From assembly GCF_021730435.1 (NCBI RefSeq), contig NZ_JABWGX010000005.1, positions 1-64,000 on the forward strand: a stretch of 64,000 nucleotides of DNA, in the 5' to 3' direction. Within the stretch, counting starts at the first letter, position 1; each line of letters begins with the position of its first letter. Made by a program: the position numbers and the translations under genes. This DNA is from Xanthobacter agilis (lineage in GTDB: Bacteria; Pseudomonadota; Alphaproteobacteria; Rhizobiales; Xanthobacteraceae). Under the pieces are notes generated by a model. The model had not been told where the DNA came from and searched no databases. It was given only the letters and a program-made list of their open reading frames with translations. Below are positions 57,417-64,000 of the stretch, piece after piece.

Positions 57417-58178
57417 TTAGACGGCTTTCGGCGCGCCGGCGACGCGCGGCGGCCAGATGCCGATGTCCTTGGCGATGCGGGCGCCGTAGCGTCCCCCGTC
57501 CGAGGGCTCGTCGCGCCGCCGCTCGAAGGCGATGACGCGGGTGGCGAGGCCAAAGGCCTCCGGCAGATCGTGGGTCACCATCACGGCGGTGAGCGCGCGT
57601 TCGTGCCACAGCTTGCGCATCAGCACATGGATGTCGGCGCGAATGCCGGGATCGAGCGCGCCGAAGGGTTCGTCCAGCAGGAGCACGCGCGGTTCCGCCA
57701 TCAGCGCCTGCGCGAGGGCGAGGCGCTGCTGCATGCCGCCCGAAAGCTGGCTCGGATACTTGTCCGCCGCATGGGCGAGGCCGACCGCCGCGAGCAGCTC
57801 GCGCGCCTTTTCGGTGGCGGCCCGCCGCGCCGCCCCGAACACGCGGCCGAGCAGGCGGGTGCCGGGCCCGCGGGCGCCGAGATCCTTGGCCAGCAGCACG
57901 TTGCCCAGCACGGTGAGGTGCGGGAACACGGAATAGCGCTGGTACACCACCCCGCGATCGGGGCCGGGCTCCTTCGGGATGGGCTTGCCGTCCAGCTCGA
58001 TGATGCCGCGGGTGGGGATCTCCTCCGACAGCAGCATCTTGAGGAAGGTTGTCTTGCCGCAGCCGGAGGGACCGACCAGGGCCACGAAGGCGCGCTCCTC
58101 GATCTCCAGGTTGATGTCCTCGAGCACGACCTTGTCGTCGTACTCCTTCCACAGGTGGCGCACGCTGATGAGGCTCAT
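57417..58178 (-). CDS. ABC transporter ATPase, nitrate/taurine type
   Basis: This 253-residue protein powers the importer encoded with it. It has LVGPSGCGKTTFLKML (Walker A), SQLSGGMQQRLALAQALMAEPRVLLLDEPFGALD (signature and Walker B) and VTHDLPEAFGLATRVI (switch His), the SsuB/TauB/NrtD subfamily pattern. I chose the ATG at 58178, overlapping the permease stop by four bases. The frame above it to 58964 is the shadow of the permease gene. The substrate is likely guanidine, judged from the riboswitch and operon context; these transporters were long annotated as urea or nitrate-type. Confidence 0.92.
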   Translation of the reverse strand: MSLISVRHLWKEYDDKVVLEDINLEIEERAFVALVGPSGCGKTTFLKMLLSEEIPTRGIIELDGKPIPKEPGPDRGVVYQRYSVFPHLTVLGNVLLAKDLGARGPGTRLLGRVFGAARRAATEKARELLAAVGLAHAADKYPSQLSGGMQQRLALAQALMAEPRVLLLDEPFGALDPGIRADIHVLMRKLWHERALTAVMVTHDLPEAFGLATRVIAFERRRDEPSDGGRYGARIAKDIGIWPPRVAGAPKAV

Positions 58179-58996
58179 TGGGCGGTCCTCGCGGCGGCGA
58201 ACCAGGGGAAGGCGCGGCGCTGGAGCGCCACCAATGCGATCTCCATGACGAAGGCGAGCAGCGTGATCCACGCGACGTAGGGCAGGATCACGTCCATGGC
58301 GAGATAGCGGCGCACCAGGAAGATGCGATAGCCGAGCCCGCTTTCGGAGGCGATGGCCTCGGCCGAGATCAGGAACAGCCAGGCCGGACCGATCTGGAGC
58401 CGCACCGAATCGATGAGGCGGGGCAGGATCTGCGGCAGCACCACCCGCAGCACCAAGGTCCAGGACGAGGCGCCCAGCGTCTGCGCCTTCACGAATTGCT
58501 GGGGCGGCATGTCGGTGACGCGCAATGCGATGTCGCGGATGAGCAGCGGGGCGATGCCGATGGCGATCAGTGCGATCTTGGACGCTTCGCCCAGCCCCAT
58601 GGTGATGAACAAGATGGGCAGGATGGCGAGCGGCGGCACCATGGACACCACCGCCACGAACTGCCCCAGCAATGCCCGCAGATAGGGCAGAACACCGATG
58701 GCGATGCCGAGCACCGCGCCGATGAGGGTGGCGATGCCAAGCCCCGCGAACAGGCGGCCAAGGCTTGCAATCGTGTCGGACCACAGCGGAATGGTGCCGG
58801 TGCGGATGTCCACCGTGAAGGCCATGCGCACGATGGCGTCGCCGATGGTGGCGAAGGAGGGCAGGAGCTTGTCGGCCGGATTGTCGGCGAGGCGCATCGC
58901 CGAGGCGATCAGGTAAAGCACCAGCACCGCGACGAACGGCAGCAGCGCCAGGACTCTGGCCCATCCTGGGGCGGGGAGCCGATTGACGAGACGCAT
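58175..58996 (-). CDS. ABC transporter permease, nitrate/taurine type
   Basis: This 273-residue inner-membrane protein has about six transmembrane segments. The coupling loop EGAxxLGA-like sequence is AQTLGASSWTLVLRVVLPQILPRLIDSVRLQIGPAWLFLISAEAIASESGLGYRIF, the SsuC/TauC-type signature. The N-terminal third (VNRLPAPGWARVLALLPFVAVLVLYLIAS) is the first helix after a short basic leader. It lies between the binding protein and ATPase genes, spaced by 106 bp from the former. Confidence 0.92.
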   Translation of the reverse strand: MRLVNRLPAPGWARVLALLPFVAVLVLYLIASAMRLADNPADKLLPSFATIGDAIVRMAFTVDIRTGTIPLWSDTIASLGRLFAGLGIATLIGAVLGIAIGVLPYLRALLGQFVAVVSMVPPLAILPILFITMGLGEASKIALIAIGIAPLLIRDIALRVTDMPPQQFVKAQTLGASSWTLVLRVVLPQILPRLIDSVRLQIGPAWLFLISAEAIASESGLGYRIFLVRRYLAMDVILPYVAWITLLAFVMEIALVALQRRAFPWFAAARTAQ

Positions 58997-59102
58997 CGAC
59001 GATCCTCTCTCAGCGGGGGTCGGGTGGGCTGCGCCGGTGGAACCGGTGCCGCGGGGATGTGCGGGGAGGCGCCGGGCCGGGGAACCCCGACCCGGCCGAT
59101 GC

Positions 59103-60197
59103 TCACAGCTTGCCGGCGGCGGCGTCCGACATGTAGGTGTCGATGAAGCGGAACTTCACATTGGCCTTGTCGCCCAGCACCTTGCCGTCGGCGAGCGCGA
59201 TGCCGACCACGTCCGCGGACGGGGCGCCATTGCCGAGCAGGCCGTGGGTGAACAGGAAGTTGCGCACCTTGTCCATGGTTGCGCCCACTTCCGGCGAGCG
59301 GGCGAAGGCGGCGGCCTCGGCCGGCTTGGCGAACAGCTTGGTGGCGGCCATCTGGGCCTCGAAGCCGGCAAGGTCGGTGCCGGAGGCCTTGCCCATGGCT
59401 TCGCGGGCCGCCTTGCCCGCCGGCGTATCGGCGGTCATGAGCGCGAGGGTCTCATACCAGATGCCGGCCAGCGCCTTGGCGAAGGCGGGATTGTCCTTCA
59501 GCGTCTGCGTATTCACCACGGTCAGGTCCATGATCTCGCCGGGGATCTGGGACGAATCGAACACCTTGTGCGCCTTGGGATCGGCCAGGATCTCGGAGAC
59601 AATGGGGTTCCAGGTGACGACCGAGGTCACGTCCGGCGTCTTCCAGGCGCTCGCCATGTCGGCGTCGGAGGTGGAGACCACCTTCACGTCCTTCTCCGCG
59701 AGGCTGATGGAGGCCAGCGCGCGGGCGAGGAGATAGTGGGAGACCGAGAACTCGACCAGATTCACCTTCTGGCCCTTGATGTCGGCGAGCTTGTCCTTGT
59801 CCTTCAGGATCACCGCGTCGTTGCCGTTGGAGAAGTCGCCGATGATGACGGCGCTGGTGTCCACACCGCCCACCGCCGGGGTGGAGAGGGCGTCCATGTT
59901 GGTGACGGTCAAGGCGTCAAAGCCGCCCACCGTGTATTGATTGATGGATTCGGCATAGTCGTTCACCTGAACGACATCGATGTTGATGCCGTATTTGTCG
60001 GCCCATTTCTTGACGATGCCGGCGTCCTTGGCATAGCCCCAGGGCATCCAGCCCACATAGATGGTCCAGGCGAGCTTGAAGTCCTTCTTCGGCGCGGCGA
60101 ATGCGCTTTGCGCCGTCAGCGGCAGGGTCGCCGCGAGCACACCGAGCGCCAGCGCGCCGGCCTTGAGGACGGTCTTGATGTGGTATTTGCCTGACAT
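59103..60197 (-). CDS. Periplasmic binding protein of the guanidine operon
   Basis: This 364-residue protein is the substrate receptor of the ABC importer. A signal peptide (to about residue 35, cleavage after AFA, TLPLTAQSAFA) precedes APKKDFKLAWTIYVGWMPWGYAKDAGIVKKWADKYGINIDVVQVNDYAESI, characteristic of the ABC binding proteins of the urea-carboxylase region. I chose the ATG at 60197. The GAGGGG Shine-Dalgarno is 8 bases upstream of it, whereas a TTG two codons earlier is too close. The initiation region contains GGAATTGGC, which can pair with a leader segment, so the riboswitch may act on translation of this first gene. Confidence 0.92.
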   Translation of the reverse strand: MSGKYHIKTVLKAGALALGVLAATLPLTAQSAFAAPKKDFKLAWTIYVGWMPWGYAKDAGIVKKWADKYGINIDVVQVNDYAESINQYTVGGFDALTVTNMDALSTPAVGGVDTSAVIIGDFSNGNDAVILKDKDKLADIKGQKVNLVEFSVSHYLLARALASISLAEKDVKVVSTSDADMASAWKTPDVTSVVTWNPIVSEILADPKAHKVFDSSQIPGEIMDLTVVNTQTLKDNPAFAKALAGIWYETLALMTADTPAGKAAREAMGKASGTDLAGFEAQMAATKLFAKPAEAAAFARSPEVGATMDKVRNFLFTHGLLGNGAPSADVVGIALADGKVLGDKANVKFRFIDTYMSDAAAGKL

Positions 60198-60198
60198 C

Positions 60199-60289
60199 GC
60201 CAATTCCCCTCGTGGTACGATGCGCGTCTTGCTGACGAGCGTTCCAATCGAGACCTGGAATTGGCGAGACCTTTAGTGATGCCAATTCC
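60199..60289 (-). promoter_or_regulatory. Expression platform with three copies of GGAATTGGC or its complement
   Basis: On the minus strand the order is GGAATTGGC (60289-60281), GCCAATTCC (60265-60257) and GGAATTGGC again at the ribosome-binding site (60207-60199). The middle copy can pair with either of the others, that is with the upstream one (stem of about 9-12 bp, 15-base loop) or with the start region. No T-run follows the stem. This suits translational switching rather than termination. Confidence 0.55.
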
Positions 60290-60300
60290 TGGCCACTGAG

Positions 60301-60400
60301 GTCTCCCGGGATTTTGCCCCGCCGTGCCCAAGCGGATGTCTCCCGCTCGGGTAGCAGCTCTCGGACCAGCGCCTCTTCAGAGGCCGGAACCCTAGCCGCC
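60301..60400 (-). promoter_or_regulatory. Guanidine-I (ykkC subtype 1) riboswitch
   Basis: On the minus strand the sequence contains the three conserved blocks of the ykkC class: CTAGGGTTCCG, then CTGGTCCGAGAG after a short GGCCTC...GAGGC-like stem, and ACGGCGGGG-CAAAA-TCCCGGGAGA at the 3' side. Spacing and order match the aptamer consensus as I know it. It lies in the leader of the operon 60197-50433 and about 100 bases before the first start codon. Guanidine binding would switch the operon on. I could not run a covariance search, but the match of three separate blocks makes chance unlikely. Confidence 0.92.
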
Positions 60401-60413
60401 AACTCATTGCATT

Positions 60414-60442
60414 AATAAAATCAGAGCCAGCCCTGAAATCAA
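60414..60442 (-). promoter_or_regulatory. Candidate promoter of the guanidine operon
   Basis: On the minus strand TTGATT (60442-60437) and TTTATT (60419-60414) are 17 bp apart. Transcription would start near 60407, about seven bases before the aptamer begins. The fit of position makes this more credible than the boxes alone. Confidence 0.45.
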
Positions 60443-60512
60443 TATTGTTCTGTGGGCACGGTGCTGAAATTTTGAACAGTGATCTGCCCGCGCAAGAGCC
60501 AGATCGGGCCGT

Positions 60513-60539
60513 CCGGGGCGGCACGTCGCGCCGCCCCGG
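60513..60539 (-). terminator. Hairpin after the GcvT-like gene
   Basis: CCGGGGCGGC (60513-60522) and GCCGCCCCGG (60530-60539) form a perfect 10-bp stem with a 7-base loop, 17 bp past the GcvT-like stop codon on the minus strand. There is no clear T-run. It separates that gene from the guanidine operon leader. Confidence 0.6.
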
Positions 60540-60556
60540 AAGGAGATGGGAGCGCC

Positions 60557-61684
60557 TCAGGCGCGCTCGTCCAGCGGGTGGGTGCGCAGGCGCATGGGGT
60601 CGTAGAAGGGGGTGCGCACCACATTGGCCTCGAAGGTCTCGTCGCCGTCCTTGATGGTGAAGGCGGTGCCGAGCGCGGTAAGTTCCGGTTTCAGCGAGAC
60701 GAGGGCCAGGGACTTCATGAGGTGCTGGCTGTAGGTGACCGAGTTCACCACGCCCACTTCCGCTCCATCCTTGAAGATCTTGGAGCCGGGCGTGACCGCC
60801 TTGGGGGCGAGCACGTCGAGGCCGGCCTGGTGGGTGCGCTCGGTGCCCTTGCGCTTGATGAGGGCCTCCTTGCCGCGGAAGGACGGCTTGGACAGGTCCA
60901 CCGACCAGTCCATGAGGATCTCCCAGGGGGTCGTGTCGGGATGGGGCATGTCGAACGGGAAGAACAACAGGGCGCCTTCCACCCGCACGATGTCGAGGCA
61001 GTCCCACGACACGGGCATGATGCCGAACGGCTGGCCGGCTTCCAGGATCTTGTCCCACAAGCCGACCGCATCCTTGGCGGCGCAGAAAGCCTCATAGCCG
61101 CGCTCGGCCGAATAGCCGCCGCGGGCGAGCGAGACCGGCACGCCGAACAAGGTGGTCTTGCCGTGCCCGAAATAGGGCAGGGCCTTCAGGTCCATGGGGG
61201 TGTGGGGGCTGAGGATGTCGAGCGCCTTGGGCCCCTGGAGCGAGAGAATGTGGATGTCGTCGTCCCGCTCGAAGGAGACGTCGAAGCCCTTCGCGACCAC
61301 CGGCAGGGCTTCTTCCAGCGCGCCGCCGCCATGGGACAGGCGGAAGTTCTCCGGCCCGTCCACATAGACGAGCACGTCGTCGATGAGGCCGCCCTCTTCG
61401 TTCACGATCGAGGCGATCATGGAGCGGCCGGCGGGCACCTTGGCGAGGTCGGCGGTGACAAGTTCATTGAGGAAGGCGAGGGCGTCCTTGCCGCTCACAT
61501 TGATGATCTTGAGCGCCGACACGTCGAAGAGGCCGGCCCGATAGCGCACCGCCGCCGTCTCCTCATAGGGGCAGGTGGCGTAGTGCTGGGGAAGCGCCAT
61601 GTTGTTCCACGATTCCTCAAGCTTCGAGCCGAGCGCGCGGTGACGCTCGTTGAGAATCGATTGGCGCCAGACGCTTTCAGTCAT
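60557..61684 (-). CDS. GcvT-like aminomethyltransferase family protein
   Basis: This 375-residue protein resembles the glycine-cleavage T-protein and related folate-dependent demethylases. Typical regions are YRAGLFDVSALKIINVSGKDALAFLNELVTADLAKVP, GGLIDDVLVYVDGPENFRLSHGGGALEEAL, a folate-domain centre RGGYSAERGYEAFCA, LRVEGALLFFPFDMPHPDTTPWE-like sequence and the C-terminal KSLALVSLKPEL barrel. No gcvH or gcvP is nearby, so it is probably a specialised demethylase or methyltransferase (dimethylglycine, DMSP or similar) rather than the cleavage enzyme. I chose the ATG at 61684, with AAGGGG upstream. The longer frame adds unrelated residues. Confidence 0.85.
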   Translation of the reverse strand: MTESVWRQSILNERHRALGSKLEESWNNMALPQHYATCPYEETAAVRYRAGLFDVSALKIINVSGKDALAFLNELVTADLAKVPAGRSMIASIVNEEGGLIDDVLVYVDGPENFRLSHGGGALEEALPVVAKGFDVSFERDDDIHILSLQGPKALDILSPHTPMDLKALPYFGHGKTTLFGVPVSLARGGYSAERGYEAFCAAKDAVGLWDKILEAGQPFGIMPVSWDCLDIVRVEGALLFFPFDMPHPDTTPWEILMDWSVDLSKPSFRGKEALIKRKGTERTHQAGLDVLAPKAVTPGSKIFKDGAEVGVVNSVTYSQHLMKSLALVSLKPELTALGTAFTIKDGDETFEANVVRTPFYDPMRLRTHPLDERA

Positions 61685-62311
61685 TCGTGTCCCCTTATTT
61701 GCACGCACCGCCGGCCCGATGGCCCGGTTGTGGATCCCGACAGGGGTGGCCGTCAGGCCTTCGCCCCCGCCTGTGGCGCGCATCCTGAAAGGACACCCAT
61801 TATGTGTCAATTACTTTTCTTGAGGAGAAATATACAAAGTCCAGCGCCGCCAGGCGCTGGTTCCATCGCGGGAATGGGGCTGCAAGTCGCGTTCCCGCCC
61901 GGCGGGCCTTGGGCGTTGCGGGCGATCCGGAGCCGGACCTGCCGCATGTGGATCCGCCGCATGTGGATCTGAGCGCGCGGCGGGCGCCTGCAGGGCGATG
62001 CCGGCTTCCGCGGATGTCCAGCTTCAAGGTCCGCGGCTCACGCCGCAGTCTGCTCCCTCACCTCAACCTTTAGCGCATACGCTACATGCTATGGTTGCTG
62101 TTTGGGCTGAGGTGAGCAGTATTGATGCAGGGAACATCTGCGTCAGCTTCACTGCCCTACATCGCTGCGCATCAAATGGACTGCATGCCTTCAAAATAGG
62201 CTGACAAATGGGCAAAAATTCCGCTCGATCTTACTCAAGGTCAGATGTACATCGTGATTGACAAGAAATTTTCTTATGGAGAAACTCTCCTCCATAAAGA
62301 GGGGTCAAACC
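61685..62311. other. 627-bp divergent gap between GcvT-like and permease genes
   Basis: No gene is convincing here. It contains a perfect hairpin CCAGCGCC/GGCGCTGG (61841-61848 and 61853-61860) and a 14-bp direct repeat GCCGCATGTGGATC (61941-61954 and 61956-61969). A possible -35 TTGACA lies at 62258-62263 without a clear partner. Promoters for both divergent genes must be within it. I found no riboswitch consensus in it. Confidence 0.5.
61941..61969. repeat. Two copies of a 14-bp direct repeat
   Basis: GCCGCATGTGGATC occurs at 61941-61954 and again at 61956-61969, separated by one base. It lies in the divergent gap. Either a slippage product or a tandem binding site. Confidence 0.8.
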
Positions 62312-63994
62312 ATGAGCATCGCAGCGCTTAATGAAGCAGCGTCTGCCCCAGCGGCGGGCGCGCTTCACCGAAAGATCAGTTGGACCGGGGCATTCTGGAT
62401 CGCCAGTGGCGTCCCGGCGCTCGTCCTGTTCTCCATCGGGGCCATCGGCGCCACCGTCGGCGCGCCGGCCTGGGTGGTGTGGATCGTGTCCATCATGTTC
62501 GGCTTCCTCCAGGCCTTCACCTATGCGGAGATCGCGGGCCTGTTCCCGCATAAGTCAGGCGGAGCCTCAGTCTATGGCGCCATTGCCTGGGTGCGCTATT
62601 CCAAGCTGCTGGCGCCGTTCTCGGTATGGTGCAACTGGCTTGCCTGGTCGCCGGTGCTGTCCATCGGCTCGGGCCTGGCCGCGGGCTATGTGCTCTCTAT
62701 CCTGTTCCCCGCGGATTCCGCTATCAACACCTGGTCGCTCACGCTGGTTGATCTCGGCTGGCTGAAGGCCGGCCTGGCGCTGCGCGTCAACGCCACCTTC
62801 TTCCTGGGCGCCGCGCTGCTGCTGGTGGCATTCGCCATCCAGCATCGCGGCATCAGCCAGACCGCGCGGGTGCAGGTGATCCTGGGCGTCGCGGCGCTGC
62901 TGCCGCTGGTCCTGATCGGCCTCGTGCCGCTTTTGACCGGTGACGTGCTGCTTGCCAATCTCGGCCCGTTCGCGCCGCTCGCCAAGGACGAGGCGGGCCA
63001 TGTGATCGCCGGCCAATGGGATATGGCGGGCGTGACCCTGATGGCGGGCGGCCTGTTCATCGCCGCATGGTCCACCTACGGCTTCGAGACCGCGGTCTGC
63101 TACACGCGCGAGTTCAGGAATCCGGCCACCGACACCTTCAAGGCCATCCTCTATTCCGGCCTTCTGTGCATCTTCGTGTTCACGCTGGTGCCGATCGCGT
63201 TTCAGGGCGTGCTGGGTCTGGGCCAGCTGGTGACGCCGGCGGTGCTCGATGCGCAGGGCGCCGTGGTGACGCCGGCGGTCTATGACGGCATCCTCTCCGC
63301 CGACATCTATTCGGGCATGGGCGTAGCCAGTGCCATGGCGGGCATGCTCAAGGGCGGCCCGGTGGTGCACAATGTCATCGTGGTGATGCTGATCTTCGCC
63401 CTCATGCTGGCGATCATCACCTCCATGGCCGGCTCGTCCCGCACCCTCTATCAGGCGTCGGTGGATGGCTGGCTGCCCAAGTATCTCTCCCATGTGAACG
63501 AGAACGGCGCCCCCACCCGCGCCATGTGGACGGACCTGAGCTTCAATCTCATCCTGCTGCTGATGTCCGACTATGTGTTCGTGCTCGCCATCTCGAACTG
63601 CTGCTACATCCTGTTCAACTTCCTCAACCTCAACGCGGCCTGGATTCACCGCATCGACCGTCCCAACTGGGAGCGTCCGTTCAAGGCGCCCACCTGGCTG
63701 CTCGGGACCGGCGCGGTTCTCGCCTATGTGAACATGTTCCTGCTCGGCATGGGTGCCGATATCTGGGGCGCGGGCACGCTGGTGACGGGCCTCGTGTGTG
63801 CCGCCCTCATCCTGCCGGTGTTCATCTATCGTCACTATGTGACCGACAAGGGCCAGTTCCCGGCGGCCATGCTGGAAGACATGCACCTGAAGGCCGAGGA
63901 AGGCTCTGGAACCCGCGCCGGGCTGCTGCCCTACCTGGCGCTCCTCCTGGGCGCGGTGGTTGTCATCGTCGCCCATTCCATCGCAGTCTACTGA
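62312..63994 (+). CDS. APC-superfamily amino-acid/amine permease
   Basis: This 560-residue inner-membrane protein has about 12-13 transmembrane segments with APC features. The unwound first helix is in the region WTGAFWIASGVPALVLFSIGAIGATVG, followed by the conserved FTYAEIAGLFPHKSGGASVYGAIAW, typical of helices 2-3 in this superfamily. Later SMAGSSRTLYQASVDGWLPKYLSHVNENGAPTRAM is the usual helix 8-9 loop. I chose the ATG at 62312, with GAGGGG seven bases upstream. The substrate may be an amino acid, amine or methylated amine used by the divergent GcvT-like protein, which is inference from position. The gene ends seven bases before the window does. Confidence 0.9.
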   Translation: MSIAALNEAASAPAAGALHRKISWTGAFWIASGVPALVLFSIGAIGATVGAPAWVVWIVSIMFGFLQAFTYAEIAGLFPHKSGGASVYGAIAWVRYSKLLAPFSVWCNWLAWSPVLSIGSGLAAGYVLSILFPADSAINTWSLTLVDLGWLKAGLALRVNATFFLGAALLLVAFAIQHRGISQTARVQVILGVAALLPLVLIGLVPLLTGDVLLANLGPFAPLAKDEAGHVIAGQWDMAGVTLMAGGLFIAAWSTYGFETAVCYTREFRNPATDTFKAILYSGLLCIFVFTLVPIAFQGVLGLGQLVTPAVLDAQGAVVTPAVYDGILSADIYSGMGVASAMAGMLKGGPVVHNVIVVMLIFALMLAIITSMAGSSRTLYQASVDGWLPKYLSHVNENGAPTRAMWTDLSFNLILLLMSDYVFVLAISNCCYILFNFLNLNAAWIHRIDRPNWERPFKAPTWLLGTGAVLAYVNMFLLGMGADIWGAGTLVTGLVCAALILPVFIYRHYVTDKGQFPAAMLEDMHLKAEEGSGTRAGLLPYLALLLGAVVVIVAHSIAVY

Positions 63995-64000
63995 ACGGGA

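Noticed and set aside
61685-62311. Second riboswitch in the divergent gap
   Set aside because: I looked for guanidine, glycine and other aptamer consensus blocks on both strands and found none.
1-64000. tRNA, rRNA genes and CRISPR arrays
   Set aside because: No cloverleaf-forming segment with CCA-proximal T-loop consensus, no rRNA core sequence and no spaced direct repeats were noticed on reading. A tRNAscan run would be firmer.

Overview
The window looks like a chromosomal segment of a high-GC alphaproteobacterium of the Hyphomicrobiales, most like the Xanthobacter/Azorhizobium group. This rests on gene content (long NAD-glutamate dehydrogenase, UvrD with a glycine-rich tail, PrmA next to GGDEF genes, Liv-type transporter) and strong GC codon bias. 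It is an inference from protein character, not a database match. No rRNA, tRNA or CRISPR array was seen.

Layout. 1-16 kb is housekeeping: an AsmA-like protein, a GlcD/Dld-type flavoprotein dehydrogenase, a hotdog thioesterase, PrmA, a membrane diguanylate cyclase, UvrD, a cupin, a UMF1-type MFS transporter and a GAF-PAS protein with a degenerate GGDEF domain. 16.5-20.1 kb holds an unusual pair: a PhoU/DUF47-like protein and a pyruvate-phosphate-dikinase-like protein that lacks the PEP-binding barrel. 20.1-27.1 kb has a divergent HxlR regulator/NAD(P)-binding protein pair, the NAD-glutamate dehydrogenase, and an AhpD-like peroxidase with a histone-H1-like tail. 27.4-32.2 kb is a five-gene branched-chain-type ABC transporter, followed by an oxidoreductase-patatin fusion (32.3-34.6 kb).

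35.5-46 kb is the most distinctive catabolic region. A PAS-PAS sensor kinase and FixJ-type regulator (StyS/StyR-like) sit before a ten-gene operon: outer-membrane channel, FmdA-type amidase, Rieske oxygenase, two small proteins (one NTF2-like), a StyA-like flavin monooxygenase with its StyB-like reductase, an SDR, a Rieske ferredoxin and a ferredoxin reductase. The set resembles indole-degradation clusters (flavin monooxygenase + reductase + SDR + small NTF2-like protein) with a complete three-component Rieske oxygenase and an amidase added. The substrate cannot be read from sequence; an N-heteroaromatic or aryl-alkene compound is the working guess.

46-50.4 kb has an unknown lipocalin-like protein, a LysR regulator and a 2.3-kb IS1595-type element. 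The element carries a transposase and an AT-rich ParA-like ATPase between 21-bp inverted repeats.

50.4-60.4 kb (minus strand) is an operon usually labelled urea carboxylase/allophanate hydrolase. Its leader at 60301-60400 matches the guanidine-I (ykkC) riboswitch, so it is better read as guanidine uptake (NrtA/TauA-type ABC transporter), carboxylation, deimination by two DUF1989 proteins and hydrolysis of allophanate to ammonia and CO2. 60.5-64 kb holds a GcvT-like protein and a divergent APC-family permease.
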